A stretch of 64,000 nt of DNA from positions 204,473-268,472 of the forward strand of contig NZ_FOAZ01000005.1 of the NCBI RefSeq assembly GCF_900109465.1, given 5' to 3'. The notes below the pieces were generated by a model, which worked only from the letters and a program-made list of their open reading frames with translations, was not told the origin of the DNA and ran no database searches. Made by a program: the position numbers and the translations under genes. Positions 26,129 through 34,345 of the stretch are shown here, in pieces; the stretch's first letter is position 1; every line of letters begins with the position of its first letter. The DNA is from Streptacidiphilus jiangxiensis (GTDB lineage Bacteria > Actinomycetota > Actinomycetes > Streptomycetales > Streptomycetaceae).

Positions 26129-27987
26129 TGGCCGAGGAGGGGGGCTCCGGGCTCGTCGCGGGCGCGGGCGAGGTGGTGCGCCAGGTCCGTGACGCGGCCG
26201 GGTCCGTCGTCGGCGACGTCGCCGCGGGCCGCTGGAGCCGCGCCGGGATCGTCGGGGTCTCCCTCGGTGTCGTCGCCGCGGGCGCGGCGGCCGGTGTCGC
26301 CATCGAGCGCCTCTCCGTCGGCCGCGAGATGCGCCGCCGCGCCGAGGCCGAACTCGACGCGGCCGCCGCCTTCGGCTCCCTGCGCGGCACCCCGCTCCAC
26401 CTCCCGGCCCCCGACGGCACCGACCTCTACGTCGAACTCGACGGCACGGGCTGGGCCGGTACGGAAGCCACCATCGCCCGCGAGGCCGCTGCGCGGGCAG
26501 CAGCCGGACCTGACTCCGACGCCGGCGCTCCGCGCGGCGGCGTGGCCGGCCCGGAGGCCCAGACCCCCGACGGCTCCGCCGGGCGGGCCACGCCACCCGA
26601 GATCGACGCCCCCTCCCCGCGCTCCACGCGCGGGGGCGCGGCCGGGCAGGGCCCGTCGGCCGGGCTGGCCGCAGCCCGCGCCTCGCGCACGGACGCAGCC
26701 GGTCCGCAGGCGCCGGCTCCCGGCGGCTCCGCCGGGCGGGCCACGCCACCCGAGATCGACGCCCCCTCCCCGCGCTCCACGCGCGGGGGCGCGGCCGGGC
26801 AGGGCCCGGCGGCCGGGCTGGCCGCAGCCCGCGCCTCGCGCACGGACGCGGCCGGTCCGCAGGCTCCGGCTCCCGGCGGCTCCGCCGGGCGGGCCACCGC
26901 CCCCGAGATCGACGGCACCTCCGTGCGTGCGGACGCCGCGCCGAACGGCAGGAGGCAGGGCCGCCTGCGCGGGTGGCTCGGTCGGCGCCGCGGCGGCGGG
27001 GAGCCGCAGCCGGGGCCGCTCGGCGGGGTGCTGTCCGGGGTCGGGACGTGGCTCGGCATGCCGCCGACCCCGCCGTTGACGGTGGTGTTCGTGCACGGGT
27101 ACTGCCTGAACCAGGACAGCTGGCACTTCCAGCGCGAGGCGTTCCGGGACGGCCTGCGGCTGGTCTTCTACGACCAGCGCAGCCACGGCCGCTCCGAGCG
27201 CTCCCGCAGCCACCTCGCCGGGGAGCCCGCCTCCATCGACCAGCTGGGCGGCGACCTGGGCGCCGTCATCGACGCCGTCGCGCCGACCGGGCCGCTGGTG
27301 CTGGTCGGACACTCGATGGGCGGCATGACCGTGATGGCGCTCGCCGACCAGCGGCCCGAGCTCTTCGCCGAGCGGGTCGCCGGCGTCGCGCTGCTCGGTA
27401 CCACCGCGGGGAACTGGCGCGACGTCACGCTCGGCCTGCCCGGCATAGGAGCGAAGGTGTTCCACCGGGTCGGCCCCGGGGTCATCAAGGCGCTGGGCCG
27501 TCAGGCGGGGCTGGTCGAGCGCGGCAGACGCCTCAGCAGCGACCTGACCGCCGCCGTCTACCACCGCTTCTCCTTCGGCACCGACGACGTCGACCCGGCC
27601 CGCGCCCGCTTCGCGCAGCAACTGCTGGAGTCGACGCCCGTCGACGTCGTCGCCGAGTTCTTCCCGGCCTTCCCGGCCCACGACAAGACCGCCGCGCTGG
27701 CGGTCCTGCAGGAGCTGCCGACGCTCGTGCTGGCGGGGGACAAGGACCTGCTCACGCCGCCCACGCACAGCGAGGCGATCGCCGAGCGGCTGCCCGACGC
27801 CGAGCTGGAGATACTGGCCGACACCGGGCACCTGCTCATGCTGGAGCGTCCGGAGCAGGTCAACGCCCGCCTGGCCGGCCTGCTGGAGCGTGCCGCCGCG
27901 TTCTGCGGCGCCGCCCTGCCGCCGTCCGTCCACGCGCTCGCCTCGCCCGCCGAACCCGTCGCGCCCGCCGACGCCCGACACGCCTGA
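26128..27987 (+). CDS. Membrane-associated alpha/beta hydrolase with repeat-rich insert
   Basis: The 619-residue protein starts one base before the end of alr. An N-terminal segment includes one hydrophobic stretch (AGIVGVSLGVVAAGAAAGVA). An alpha/beta hydrolase fold fills residues 310-600: oxyanion VVFVHGYCLNQDSWHFQR, YDQRSHGRSE, nucleophile elbow LVGHSMGGMTVMAL, acid in LVLAGDKDLLTP and His in LADTGHLLMLERPEQV. Between membrane segment and hydrolase lies an Ala/Pro/Gly/Arg insert containing two full 51-residue repeats and a partial third. The position between alr and tsaE is the usual one for this hydrolase in streptomycetes. The substrate is unknown. Confidence 0.85.
   Translation: MAEEGGSGLVAGAGEVVRQVRDAAGSVVGDVAAGRWSRAGIVGVSLGVVAAGAAAGVAIERLSVGREMRRRAEAELDAAAAFGSLRGTPLHLPAPDGTDLYVELDGTGWAGTEATIAREAAARAAAGPDSDAGAPRGGVAGPEAQTPDGSAGRATPPEIDAPSPRSTRGGAAGQGPSAGLAAARASRTDAAGPQAPAPGGSAGRATPPEIDAPSPRSTRGGAAGQGPAAGLAAARASRTDAAGPQAPAPGGSAGRATAPEIDGTSVRADAAPNGRRQGRLRGWLGRRRGGGEPQPGPLGGVLSGVGTWLGMPPTPPLTVVFVHGYCLNQDSWHFQREAFRDGLRLVFYDQRSHGRSERSRSHLAGEPASIDQLGGDLGAVIDAVAPTGPLVLVGHSMGGMTVMALADQRPELFAERVAGVALLGTTAGNWRDVTLGLPGIGAKVFHRVGPGVIKALGRQAGLVERGRRLSSDLTAAVYHRFSFGTDDVDPARARFAQQLLESTPVDVVAEFFPAFPAHDKTAALAVLQELPTLVLAGDKDLLTPPTHSEAIAERLPDAELEILADTGHLLMLERPEQVNARLAGLLERAAAFCGAALPPSVHALASPAEPVAPADARHA
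26572..26916 (+). repeat. 153-bp coding minisatellite (two full copies plus partial)
   Basis: Copies start at 26572, 26725 and about 26878, with a period of exactly 153 bp (51 codons). The two full copies are nearly identical and each begins GGCTCCGCCGGGCGGGCCAC. The peptide unit starts GSAGRATPPEIDAPSPRSTR. A diverged half-unit precedes copy 1. The near identity suggests recent duplication. Confidence 0.9.
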
Positions 27988-28025
27988 ACCCTCACGCACA
28001 GCACCACGGAAGGACCCCGAACGTC

Positions 28026-28559
28026 ATGGGCAACGCCGTCACCCTCACCGTCCCGGACCCGGCCGCGATGCAGGAGCTGGGTCGTACGCTCGCCACCGTG
28101 CTCCGGCCGGGCGACCTGGTGCTGCTCTCCGGCGAGCTGGGCGCCGGCAAGACGACGCTGACGCGGGGTCTGGGCGAGGGCCTGGGCGTGCGCGGCGCGG
28201 TCACCTCGCCGACCTTCGTGATCGCCCGGGTGCACCCCTCGCTGGTCGGCGGGCCGGCGCTGGTCCATGTGGACGCCTACCGGCTCGGCGGGGGCCTGGA
28301 CCAGATGGAGGACCTGGACCTCGACGTGTCGCTGCCGGATTCGGTGGTCGTGGTCGAGTGGGGTGAGGGCAAGGTCGAGGGGCTGTCGGAGTCGCGGCTC
28401 GAGGTGCGCATCGACCGGACCCTGGGCGGCGAGGAGGAGCTCTCGTTGGACCAGGACCTCGACCCGGACGTGCCGGACGAGCGCAGGGTGACCCTGGACG
28501 GCATCGGGCCGCGCTGGGCGGCGGCCGACCTGGGCACGCTGGCGGCGGCCCGCGCCTGA
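28026..28559 (+). CDS. tsaE: tRNA t6A biosynthesis ATPase TsaE
   Basis: TsaE is the ATPase that works with TsaB and TsaD to place the threonylcarbamoyl group on A37 of ANN-decoding tRNAs. The P-loop is LLSGELGAGKTTLTRGLGEG; the next blocks, VTSPTFVIARVHP and LVHVDAYRLGG, hold switch and Walker B-like residues, and VVVVEWGE is typical. Length 177 aa with an acidic C-terminal extension. GGAAGGA at 28009-28015 supports ATG 28026. tsaB and tsaD lie 3.5-5.2 kb downstream, separated by secreted-protein genes. Confidence 0.95.
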   Translation: MGNAVTLTVPDPAAMQELGRTLATVLRPGDLVLLSGELGAGKTTLTRGLGEGLGVRGAVTSPTFVIARVHPSLVGGPALVHVDAYRLGGGLDQMEDLDLDVSLPDSVVVVEWGEGKVEGLSESRLEVRIDRTLGGEEELSLDQDLDPDVPDERRVTLDGIGPRWAAADLGTLAAARA

Positions 28560-28634
28560 GCGGGCGCGTCCTGCCGGGTGTCACCGCACGTCCGGCCGCC
28601 TCGCAGGGGTGAGGCCCACCGGTCGGCGGTTGTG

Positions 28635-28655
28635 TTCCCGACGCGGTGTCGGGAA
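28635..28655. promoter_or_regulatory. Inverted repeat upstream of a small ORF
   Basis: TTCCCGAC-GCGGT-GTCGGGAA is a perfect 8-bp inverted repeat with a 5-nt centre, about 40 bases before the small ORF at 28696. It could be an operator or a short hairpin after tsaE. Confidence 0.35.
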
Positions 28656-28695
28656 GATGGCCCCAGCCAGCGCCGACACCCCTCGGGGAGACCGC

Positions 28696-28860
28696 ATGCC
28701 CGGCACGACCCCTTCCGTCCGTCACGTCGCCGATGTCCGGGATGTTCCCGCCCGGTGCGAGGCGGCCGCCCAGCAGCAGGTCCCCGCGCCCGAGGTGACG
28801 GTGGCCCGACTGCTCGCCTGCCAGGCCTCCGTCGCGGCCGTTTCCCGGCCACCCGAGTGA
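28696..28860 (+). CDS. Small hypothetical protein (54 aa)
   Basis: The ORF begins MPGTTPSVRHVADVRDVPAR and ends ASVAAVSRPPE. GGGGAGA at 28685-28691 is a good ribosome-binding site at normal spacing, which is the main support. No domain, signal peptide or membrane segment is recognised. It stands alone between tsaE and the S53 peptidase gene. It may be a real small protein or a chance ORF with a good leader. Confidence 0.35.
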   Translation: MPGTTPSVRHVADVRDVPARCEAAAQQQVPAPEVTVARLLACQASVAAVSRPPE

Positions 28861-29082
28861 CTTGGCGTCACTTTTCTTTTAGAGCCCAGGATCACGGTAA
28901 AGGGATTTGTCGACCCGGGGCCGAAGCATTGCCGTTCGTAAAATCTCGCCTTGTCACCACGCGAGTCGGTAACACACCACCTCGCACTCTTGACCGATCA
29001 TTCATTCCCCGGTTCGATTCCCTCTATCACCACAGGGGGATCGTGAAGCCCACTGTTCATGCGGCCCGGGGAGGGGCGTTTG

Positions 29083-31056
29083 ATGCACATCAGGGGAGTC
29101 AATCGGCGAGCAGGCGTGGCACTGGCAGCGACACTGCCGTTGCTTGCCGCTGCCGTCGCCGTGGGAGCGCCCGCCGTCGCTGCGTCGCCCTCGGGGCACG
29201 TTGTCGCAGGCGGTAAGCCGGCGTGGACCGCGGCAGCTGTCGACCGCGGCCAGACCGCGGCGCACAACTCCGTCACCGCACGCGTTTATGTGATGGGGGA
29301 TCAGGCCGGGCTGCAGGCGTTCGCCGCCGCGGCGTCCGACCCGAGCAACGCCGCCTACGGGCACTACCTGAGCCCCGCTCAGGTCAAGCAGCGCTACGGG
29401 GCCACCAAGGCCCAGATCGACCGGATCGTCACCTGGCTCAAGGGTGCCGGTCTGCGCACGTCCGTCGACCCGGCCGGCAACTACGTCTCCGTCACCGGTG
29501 ACGTGTCCACCGTCCAGGCCGCCTTCAGCGTCAAGCTGCACGACTACGCCGTGTCGGGCCACGTCTACCGCGCCCCGGCCACCTCGCCGGTCGTGCCGGC
29601 CGACATCGCGTCGGACATCGTCGCCATCACCGGCCTGGACAACAAGCCGACGCAGGCGACGCACGACGACACGCTGCCCGGCCCGGGCGCCGCGTTCGTC
29701 AACGCCGGTCCGTTCTCGTCGTACTACGGCCAGAACCTGGCCAAGTCCCTGCCGAAGGCGTACGGCAGGACCGTCCCGTACACCGTCAAGGGCTACAACG
29801 GCCACCAGCTGCGTGACGCCTACGGCGCCACCGCCAGCGGCCGGACCGGCAAGGGCGTCACCGTCGCCATCGTCGACGCGTACGACTCGCCGACCATCAA
29901 GTCGGACATCGCCACCTACGCCCACCGCAACGGCGACGCGCCGTACAAGGCGGGCCAGTTCAAGCAGATCGACGCGGCCACCTGGACCAACACCGGTGAC
30001 CCGTCCCAGGCCAACCCCAACGGCTGCGGCGCGTCGGGCTGGTACGGCGAGCAGACGCTCGACATCGAGGCGGTCCACGCGGTCGCCCCGGCGGCGGACA
30101 TCCGCTACGTCGGTGCCGCGTCCTGCCAGGACAGCGACCTGATCAACGCGCTGAGCTACATCGTCGACCACCGCACGGCCACCATCGTCTCCGACTCCTG
30201 GGGCGAGCCGGAGCTGGGCAGCGACGCGGCCAACGACGCGGTCTACGACAACATCTTCCTGCGCGGTGCGGCCGAGGGCATCGGTTTCTACTTCTCCTCC
30301 GGTGACAACGGCGACGAGGTCGCCAACACCGGCACGAAGCAGAGCGACTCGCCGGCCTCCCTGCCGTACGTGACGGCCGTCGGCGGTACCTCGCTGGCTG
30401 TCGGCAAGCACGGCAACTACGAGTTCGAGACGGGCTGGGGCACCGGCAAGTCCACCCTGTCCACCGACGGCAAGAGCTGGGTCGGCTTCCCCGGCGCCTA
30501 CCACGGCGGCGCGGGCGGCGGCACCAGCGCGCGCACCACGCAGCCCTGGTACCAGCACGGCATCGTGCCGGCGGCGCTGTCGCACGCGAACGGCACCAAG
30601 GCCGCGATGCGCGTCGTGCCGGACGTGGCGGCCGTCGCCGACCCGAACACCGGCTTCCTGGTCGGCCAGACCCAGACCTGGCCGAACGGCACCGTCAAGT
30701 ACGGTGAGTACCGCATCGGCGGCACCAGCCTGGCCTCCCCGGTCTTCGCGGCCATCCAGGCGCTGGCGCAGCAGGAGCAGGGCTTCCCGCTCGGCTTCGC
30801 CAACCCGGCGATCTACGCCCGCCACGGTCTGCTCCACGACGTGACCGACCACCCGTTCGGCCCGAAGGTCGGCCTGGCGGTCGCCCGCGTGGACTTCGCG
30901 AACGGCGTCGACGCGAGCAACGGCCTCGCGGTCTCGCTCCGCACCCTGGGTCAGGACTCCTCGCTCGCGGCCACCAAGGGCTACGACGACGTGACCGGTG
31001 TCGGCTCGCCGACGCTGTCCTACATCGAGTCGTACAACTGGCACCACTTCCGGTGA
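29083..31056 (+). CDS. Secreted S53 family (sedolisin/kumamolisin-like) peptidase
   Basis: S53 enzymes are acid-active serine-carboxyl endopeptidases made as proenzymes. The 657-residue precursor has a signal peptide (VALAATLPLLAAAVAVGAPA), an activation prodomain to about 200 (ASDPSNAAYGHYLSPAQVKQ) and a catalytic domain. Catalytic Glu and Asp are in GEQTLDIEAVHAVAP near residues 322-326, the oxyanion Asp in VSDSWGEPE near 369, and the nucleophile in GGTSLASPVFAAIQ near 548. ATG 29083 follows GGGAGGGG; an upstream ATG at 29059 has no site. A possible promoter is TTGACC at 28990 with TTCGAT 17 bp away. A strong terminator follows. Confidence 0.94.
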   Translation: MHIRGVNRRAGVALAATLPLLAAAVAVGAPAVAASPSGHVVAGGKPAWTAAAVDRGQTAAHNSVTARVYVMGDQAGLQAFAAAASDPSNAAYGHYLSPAQVKQRYGATKAQIDRIVTWLKGAGLRTSVDPAGNYVSVTGDVSTVQAAFSVKLHDYAVSGHVYRAPATSPVVPADIASDIVAITGLDNKPTQATHDDTLPGPGAAFVNAGPFSSYYGQNLAKSLPKAYGRTVPYTVKGYNGHQLRDAYGATASGRTGKGVTVAIVDAYDSPTIKSDIATYAHRNGDAPYKAGQFKQIDAATWTNTGDPSQANPNGCGASGWYGEQTLDIEAVHAVAPAADIRYVGAASCQDSDLINALSYIVDHRTATIVSDSWGEPELGSDAANDAVYDNIFLRGAAEGIGFYFSSGDNGDEVANTGTKQSDSPASLPYVTAVGGTSLAVGKHGNYEFETGWGTGKSTLSTDGKSWVGFPGAYHGGAGGGTSARTTQPWYQHGIVPAALSHANGTKAAMRVVPDVAAVADPNTGFLVGQTQTWPNGTVKYGEYRIGGTSLASPVFAAIQALAQQEQGFPLGFANPAIYARHGLLHDVTDHPFGPKVGLAVARVDFANGVDASNGLAVSLRTLGQDSSLAATKGYDDVTGVGSPTLSYIESYNWHHFR

Positions 31057-31075
31057 CCTGAGCACCACGTAACGG

Positions 31076-31110
31076 ACGGGCCCCTCACGCCGACGGCGTG
31101 AGGGGCCCGT
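31076..31110. terminator. Bidirectional terminator between convergent genes
   Basis: A perfect 16-bp stem, ACGGGCCCCTCACGCC with GGCGTGAGGGGCCCGT, closes on GAC. It stands 19 bases from each of the two convergent stops (31056 and 31130) and can serve both. Confidence 0.9.
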
Positions 31111-31129
31111 TCCGTTGTCCCTCGGCGGC

Positions 31130-31702
31130 TCACGCCACGACGACGACCTTGGTGTCGAACGGCGCGAAGGCGAACAGCGCCTGTCCGTCGGCGACGGTCT
31201 CGCGGATGCCGCCGGTCTTCCTGGCCGGGTCCGGGGCGGGCGTGGAGCCGTCGACCGCCGCGCTGAAGCCGATGAAGAGGCCCCCGCGGGTGGTGAAGCG
31301 GACGATGTTCTCGACCTTCTTGCCGTCCGAGCCGGTGGCCGGGCCGGCCTCGGTGCTCATCACCGCGTAACTGCCCGGCGCCGGGTCGAGCGTGCCGGGC
31401 TGGACGGTGAACGTGCGCGTCGCGCCCGACTGGGCCGGGTCGACCAGCCACACCCGCTTCTGGCCGACCGAGTACACCACGCGCTTGCCGCTGCCCGAGT
31501 CCTTCGGCACGGCGACCGGCTTGTCGGGGGTCGCCTTCGTGCCCGGCTTGCTGCTGGCGGAGACGGCCGGCGCCTTGCCGCCCGCACCGGACGCGGTCGT
31601 CGTCGACGCGGAGCTCTTGGCCTGCACGGCGAGCATGGCCACGACGGCGAGCGCGCCGGCGGTCAGCGCGGTGACGACCGAGCCCGAACCGAGTTTCGCC
31701 AC
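31130..31702 (-). CDS. Exported YkuD-like protein lacking catalytic residues
   Basis: The 190-residue product has an N-terminal membrane anchor or signal (VVTALTAGALAVVAMLAVQA), a Ser/Thr/Ala/Lys stalk, then a domain whose strand pattern follows L,D-transpeptidases. KRVVYSVGQKRVWLVDPAQS is the start, TLDPAPGSYAVMST matches the usual TPxGxYxV, and FIGFSAAVDGS the usual GFHG region. In place of the SHGC(V/x)R active site it reads TGGIRETVADGQALFAFAPF, so both His and Cys are missing. I infer a non-enzymatic relative, perhaps wall-binding. Start GTG 31702. Confidence 0.7.
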   Translation of the reverse strand: MAKLGSGSVVTALTAGALAVVAMLAVQAKSSASTTTASGAGGKAPAVSASSKPGTKATPDKPVAVPKDSGSGKRVVYSVGQKRVWLVDPAQSGATRTFTVQPGTLDPAPGSYAVMSTEAGPATGSDGKKVENIVRFTTRGGLFIGFSAAVDGSTPAPDPARKTGGIRETVADGQALFAFAPFDTKVVVVA

Positions 31703-31846
31703 GGGGATCCTCCAACGACAGCGGCAAGCAGTGGCCTAAGCCTCTCATCCTTCCACCTGCCCGCGGCGACAAGCAGGGCGGCACCGGCCCGGAGCGGGAC
31801 ACCAGAGGGTCCGGCAGCGAGGGGCCGGCGTCGCGACGCCCGGACT

Positions 31847-31875
31847 CTCCCCCAGCCTTCGGCCGGGGGTGCCCC
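31847..31875 (+). repeat. GC-rich hairpin repeat CTCCCCCAGCCTTCGGCCGG, copy 1
   Basis: The 29-base sequence forms a CCCCC(A)GCC-TTCG-GGC(C)GGGGG-type hairpin and continues TGCCCC. Copies of the same element are at 31916, 39455 (inverted) and 48111. It lies in the 346-base gap between two divergent genes. Confidence 0.8.
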
Positions 31876-31915
31876 TGGCCGGGTTGTCCTCAGTCGCCGA
31901 TGCTCCGCACGGACT

Positions 31916-31945
31916 CTCCCCCAGCCTTCGGCCGGGAGGTGCCCC
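31916..31945 (+). repeat. GC-rich hairpin repeat, copy 2
   Basis: Second copy in the same gap, 69 bases from copy 1 and differing by one insertion-like change (GGGAGGTGCCCC). The 5' flank CGGACT is also shared by both copies, so about 34 bases are duplicated. Confidence 0.75.
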
Positions 31946-32048
31946 TCTCGTCCGCCCCGCCCAGACTCGGCCCGCTGTGAACACCAGCCGCTCCGCGGCG
32001 GGCGCTCCTCCCCCGGCCCCCCGCTGCCGGACCCTCTAACCTGGGACC

Positions 32049-32735
32049 GTGCTTCTGCTTGCGTTCGACACCGCCACGCCCGCCGTCACGGCCGCCGTCC
32101 TCGACACCGGGACCGGTGAGGTCCTCGCGTCCGCCGACCAGATCGACGCCCGACGCCACGGCGAACTGCTGCTGCCGACGATCGACGCGGTGCTGAGGGA
32201 GGCCGGCGTCGCCAAGGAGCGGGTCGGCGGCATCGCCGTCGGCGTCGGTCCCGGCCCCTACACCGGCCTGCGGGTGGGCCTCGCCACCGCCGCCGCCCTC
32301 GGGCACGCGCTTGGCATCCCCGTGCACGGCGTCTGCACCCTCGACGGCATCGCCCGCGCCGCCCGTGACACCGGCGCCGTCAGCGGCCCGTTCGTGGTCG
32401 CGACCGACGCCCGCCGCAAGGAGGTCTACTGGGCCCGCTACGACGCCGACGGCGTCCGCGTCGAGGGCCCCGCCGTGGACCGCCCGGCCGACATCGCCGA
32501 GAAGGTCGCGGGGCTGCCCTCCGTCGGGGCCGGGGCGCTGCTCTACCCGGAGACATTCCCCGGCGCGGTGCAGGACGGCCCGGCCCACCAGTCCGCCGCC
32601 GCGCTCGCCGCCTTCGCCGCCGACGCCGTCGCGGCCGGGACCTCCGCCGAGCTGCCCTCTCCGAGTACGCCGCTGTACCTGCGCCGCCCCGACGCCGAGG
32701 TGCCGAAGAACTACAAGACGGTGCTGCCCGCATGA
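32049..32735 (+). CDS. tsaB: tRNA t6A biosynthesis protein TsaB
   Basis: TsaB is the non-catalytic ASKHA-fold partner of TsaD in threonylcarbamoylation of tRNA A37. The 228-residue product begins MLLLAFDTATPAVTAAVLDT and has ARRHGELLLPTIDAVLREAG, GGIAVGVGPGPYTGLRVGLA and VVATDARRKEVYWARYD, all characteristic. TAACCT six bases before the GTG, with no ribosome-binding site, indicates a leaderless transcript. rimI begins 4 bases before its stop. Confidence 0.94.
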   Translation: MLLLAFDTATPAVTAAVLDTGTGEVLASADQIDARRHGELLLPTIDAVLREAGVAKERVGGIAVGVGPGPYTGLRVGLATAAALGHALGIPVHGVCTLDGIARAARDTGAVSGPFVVATDARRKEVYWARYDADGVRVEGPAVDRPADIAEKVAGLPSVGAGALLYPETFPGAVQDGPAHQSAAALAAFAADAVAAGTSAELPSPSTPLYLRRPDAEVPKNYKTVLPA

Positions 32736-33259
32736 CGACCTCGCTCGAACCGCGCACGGCGACGCTCCGCGAGATGCGCTGGTGGGACATCGAGCCGGTG
32801 CTGGAGCTGGAGCGCGAGCTCTTCCCCGAGGACGCCTGGTCGGCGGGGATGTTCTGGTCCGAGCTCGCCGACGCCCGGCACGCCCGCGCCACCCGCTGGT
32901 ACACGGTCGCCGAGGACGCGGACGGCCGCCTCGTCGGGTACGCGGGCCTGATGGCGATCTCCGGTGAGGGCGACGTGCAGACCATCGCCGTGGCCGAGGA
33001 CCAGTGGGGCACCGGCCTCGGCGCACGGCTGCTGCAGCGCCTGCTCGACCAGGCCGAGTCGGCCCGCTGCACCGAACTGCTGCTGGAGGTGCGCGTCGAC
33101 AACGACCGCGCGCAGCGTCTCTACACGCGCTTCGGCTTCGAGCCGGTGGGCTTCCGCCGCAACTACTACCAACCGTCCGGCGTCGACGCCCTGGTGATGC
33201 GCCGCCTGATGGCCGACGGTCCGACGACAGATGAGGGAAGCACTGACGATGGCCGCTGA
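32732..33259 (+). CDS. rimI: Ribosomal-protein-alanine N-acetyltransferase (RimI-like GNAT)
   Basis: A GNAT acetyltransferase of the RimI group, which in other bacteria acetylates the N-terminus of ribosomal protein S18 and possibly other proteins. [20 protein letters not shown] opens the domain; the acetyl-CoA loop is [20 protein letters not shown], and [20 protein letters not shown] and [15 protein letters not shown] are RimI hallmarks. Length 175 aa, with a short polar tail. It overlaps tsaB by 4 bases and tsaD by 11, in the common tsaB-rimI-tsaD operon. Confidence 0.93.
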   Translation: MTTSLEPRTATLREMRWWDIEPVLELERELFPEDAWSAGMFWSELADARHARATRWYTVAEDADGRLVGYAGLMAISGEGDVQTIAVAEDQWGTGLGARLLQRLLDQAESARCTELLLEVRVDNDRAQRLYTRFGFEPVGFRRNYYQPSGVDALVMRRLMADGPTTDEGSTDDGR

Positions 33260-34325
33260 CGAACCGCTGGTCCTCGGGATCGAGACCTCCTGCGACGAGA
33301 CCGGCGTCGGCATCGTCCGGGGCACCACCCTGCTCGCCGACGCCGTCGCCTCCAGTGTCGAGGAGCACGGCCGCTTCGGCGGCGTCGTGCCCGAGATCGC
33401 CAGCCGCGCGCACCTGGAGGCCATGGTGCCGACCGTGCAGCGGGCGCTGGACGAGGCCGGGATCAAGGCGAGCGACCTCGACGGCATCGCCGTCACCGCC
33501 GGGCCCGGCCTCGCGGGCGCGCTGCTGGTCGGCGTCAGCGCCGCCAAGGCCTACGCGTACGCGCTCGGCAAGCCCCTCTACGGCGTCAACCACCTTGCCT
33601 CGCACATCTGCGTCGACCAGCTGGAGCACGGCCGACTGCCCTCGCCGACGATGGCGCTGCTGGTCTCCGGCGGCCACTCCTCGCTGCTGTTCACCGAGGA
33701 CATCACCAGCGAGGTCCGCTCGCTCGGCGCCACCATCGACGACGCGGCCGGCGAGGCCTTCGACAAGGTCGCCCGCCTGCTCAACCTGGGCTTCCCCGGC
33801 GGCCCGGTGATCGACCGCTACGCCCGCGAGGGCGACCCGGCCGCCATCGCCTTCCCCCGCGGGCTGTCCGGCGCCAAGGACCCCGCCTACGACTTCTCCT
33901 TCTCGGGCCTGAAGACCGCCGTCTCGCGCTGGGTCGAGGCCAAGCGCCGGGCCGGCGAGGAGGTGCCGGTCCGCGACGTCTCCGCCTCGTTCCAGGAGGC
34001 CGTCGTCGACGTGCTGACCCGCAAGGCCGTCCGCGCCTGCAAGGACGAGGGCGTCGACCACCTGATGATCGGCGGCGGCGTCGCCGCCAACTCCCGGCTG
34101 CGGGCGATGGCCCAGGAGCGCTGCGACCGCGCGGGCATCACCCTGCGTGTCCCGCGTCCGAAGCTCTGCACCGACAACGGCGCGATGGTCGCCGCGCTCG
34201 GCGCGGAGATGGTCCGGCGCGACCGGGCCCCCTCGGCGTTCGATCTCTCGGCGGACTCTTCCCTTCCCGTAACCGAGACGCACGTTCCGGCGTCTCATGA
34301 TGAGTTGCACCGTCTGTCCGAGTAG
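33249..34325 (+). CDS. tsaD: tRNA N6-adenosine threonylcarbamoyltransferase TsaD
   Basis: TsaD is the catalytic subunit that transfers the threonylcarbamoyl group to A37. It has the N-terminal [16 protein letters not shown], the metal-binding HLEAMVP and GVNHLASHI histidines, [12 protein letters not shown], and the late [18 protein letters not shown] and [13 protein letters not shown] blocks. ATG 33249 is preferred because GAGGGAA at 33233-33239 is correctly spaced; ATG 33231 overlaps that site. Length 358 aa. It is the last gene of the tsaB-rimI-tsaD operon. Confidence 0.96.
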   Translation: MAADEPLVLGIETSCDETGVGIVRGTTLLADAVASSVEEHGRFGGVVPEIASRAHLEAMVPTVQRALDEAGIKASDLDGIAVTAGPGLAGALLVGVSAAKAYAYALGKPLYGVNHLASHICVDQLEHGRLPSPTMALLVSGGHSSLLFTEDITSEVRSLGATIDDAAGEAFDKVARLLNLGFPGGPVIDRYAREGDPAAIAFPRGLSGAKDPAYDFSFSGLKTAVSRWVEAKRRAGEEVPVRDVSASFQEAVVDVLTRKAVRACKDEGVDHLMIGGGVAANSRLRAMAQERCDRAGITLRVPRPKLCTDNGAMVAALGAEMVRRDRAPSAFDLSADSSLPVTETHVPASHDELHRLSE

Positions 34326-34345
34326 AGAGCACCAGGTTCGTAGAA

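Noticed and set aside
29008-29036. tRNA-like 3' end (GGTTCGATTCC followed by CACCA)
   Set aside because: The T-stem arms are not complementary and no acceptor, D or anticodon arm can be folded, so it is a chance resemblance.
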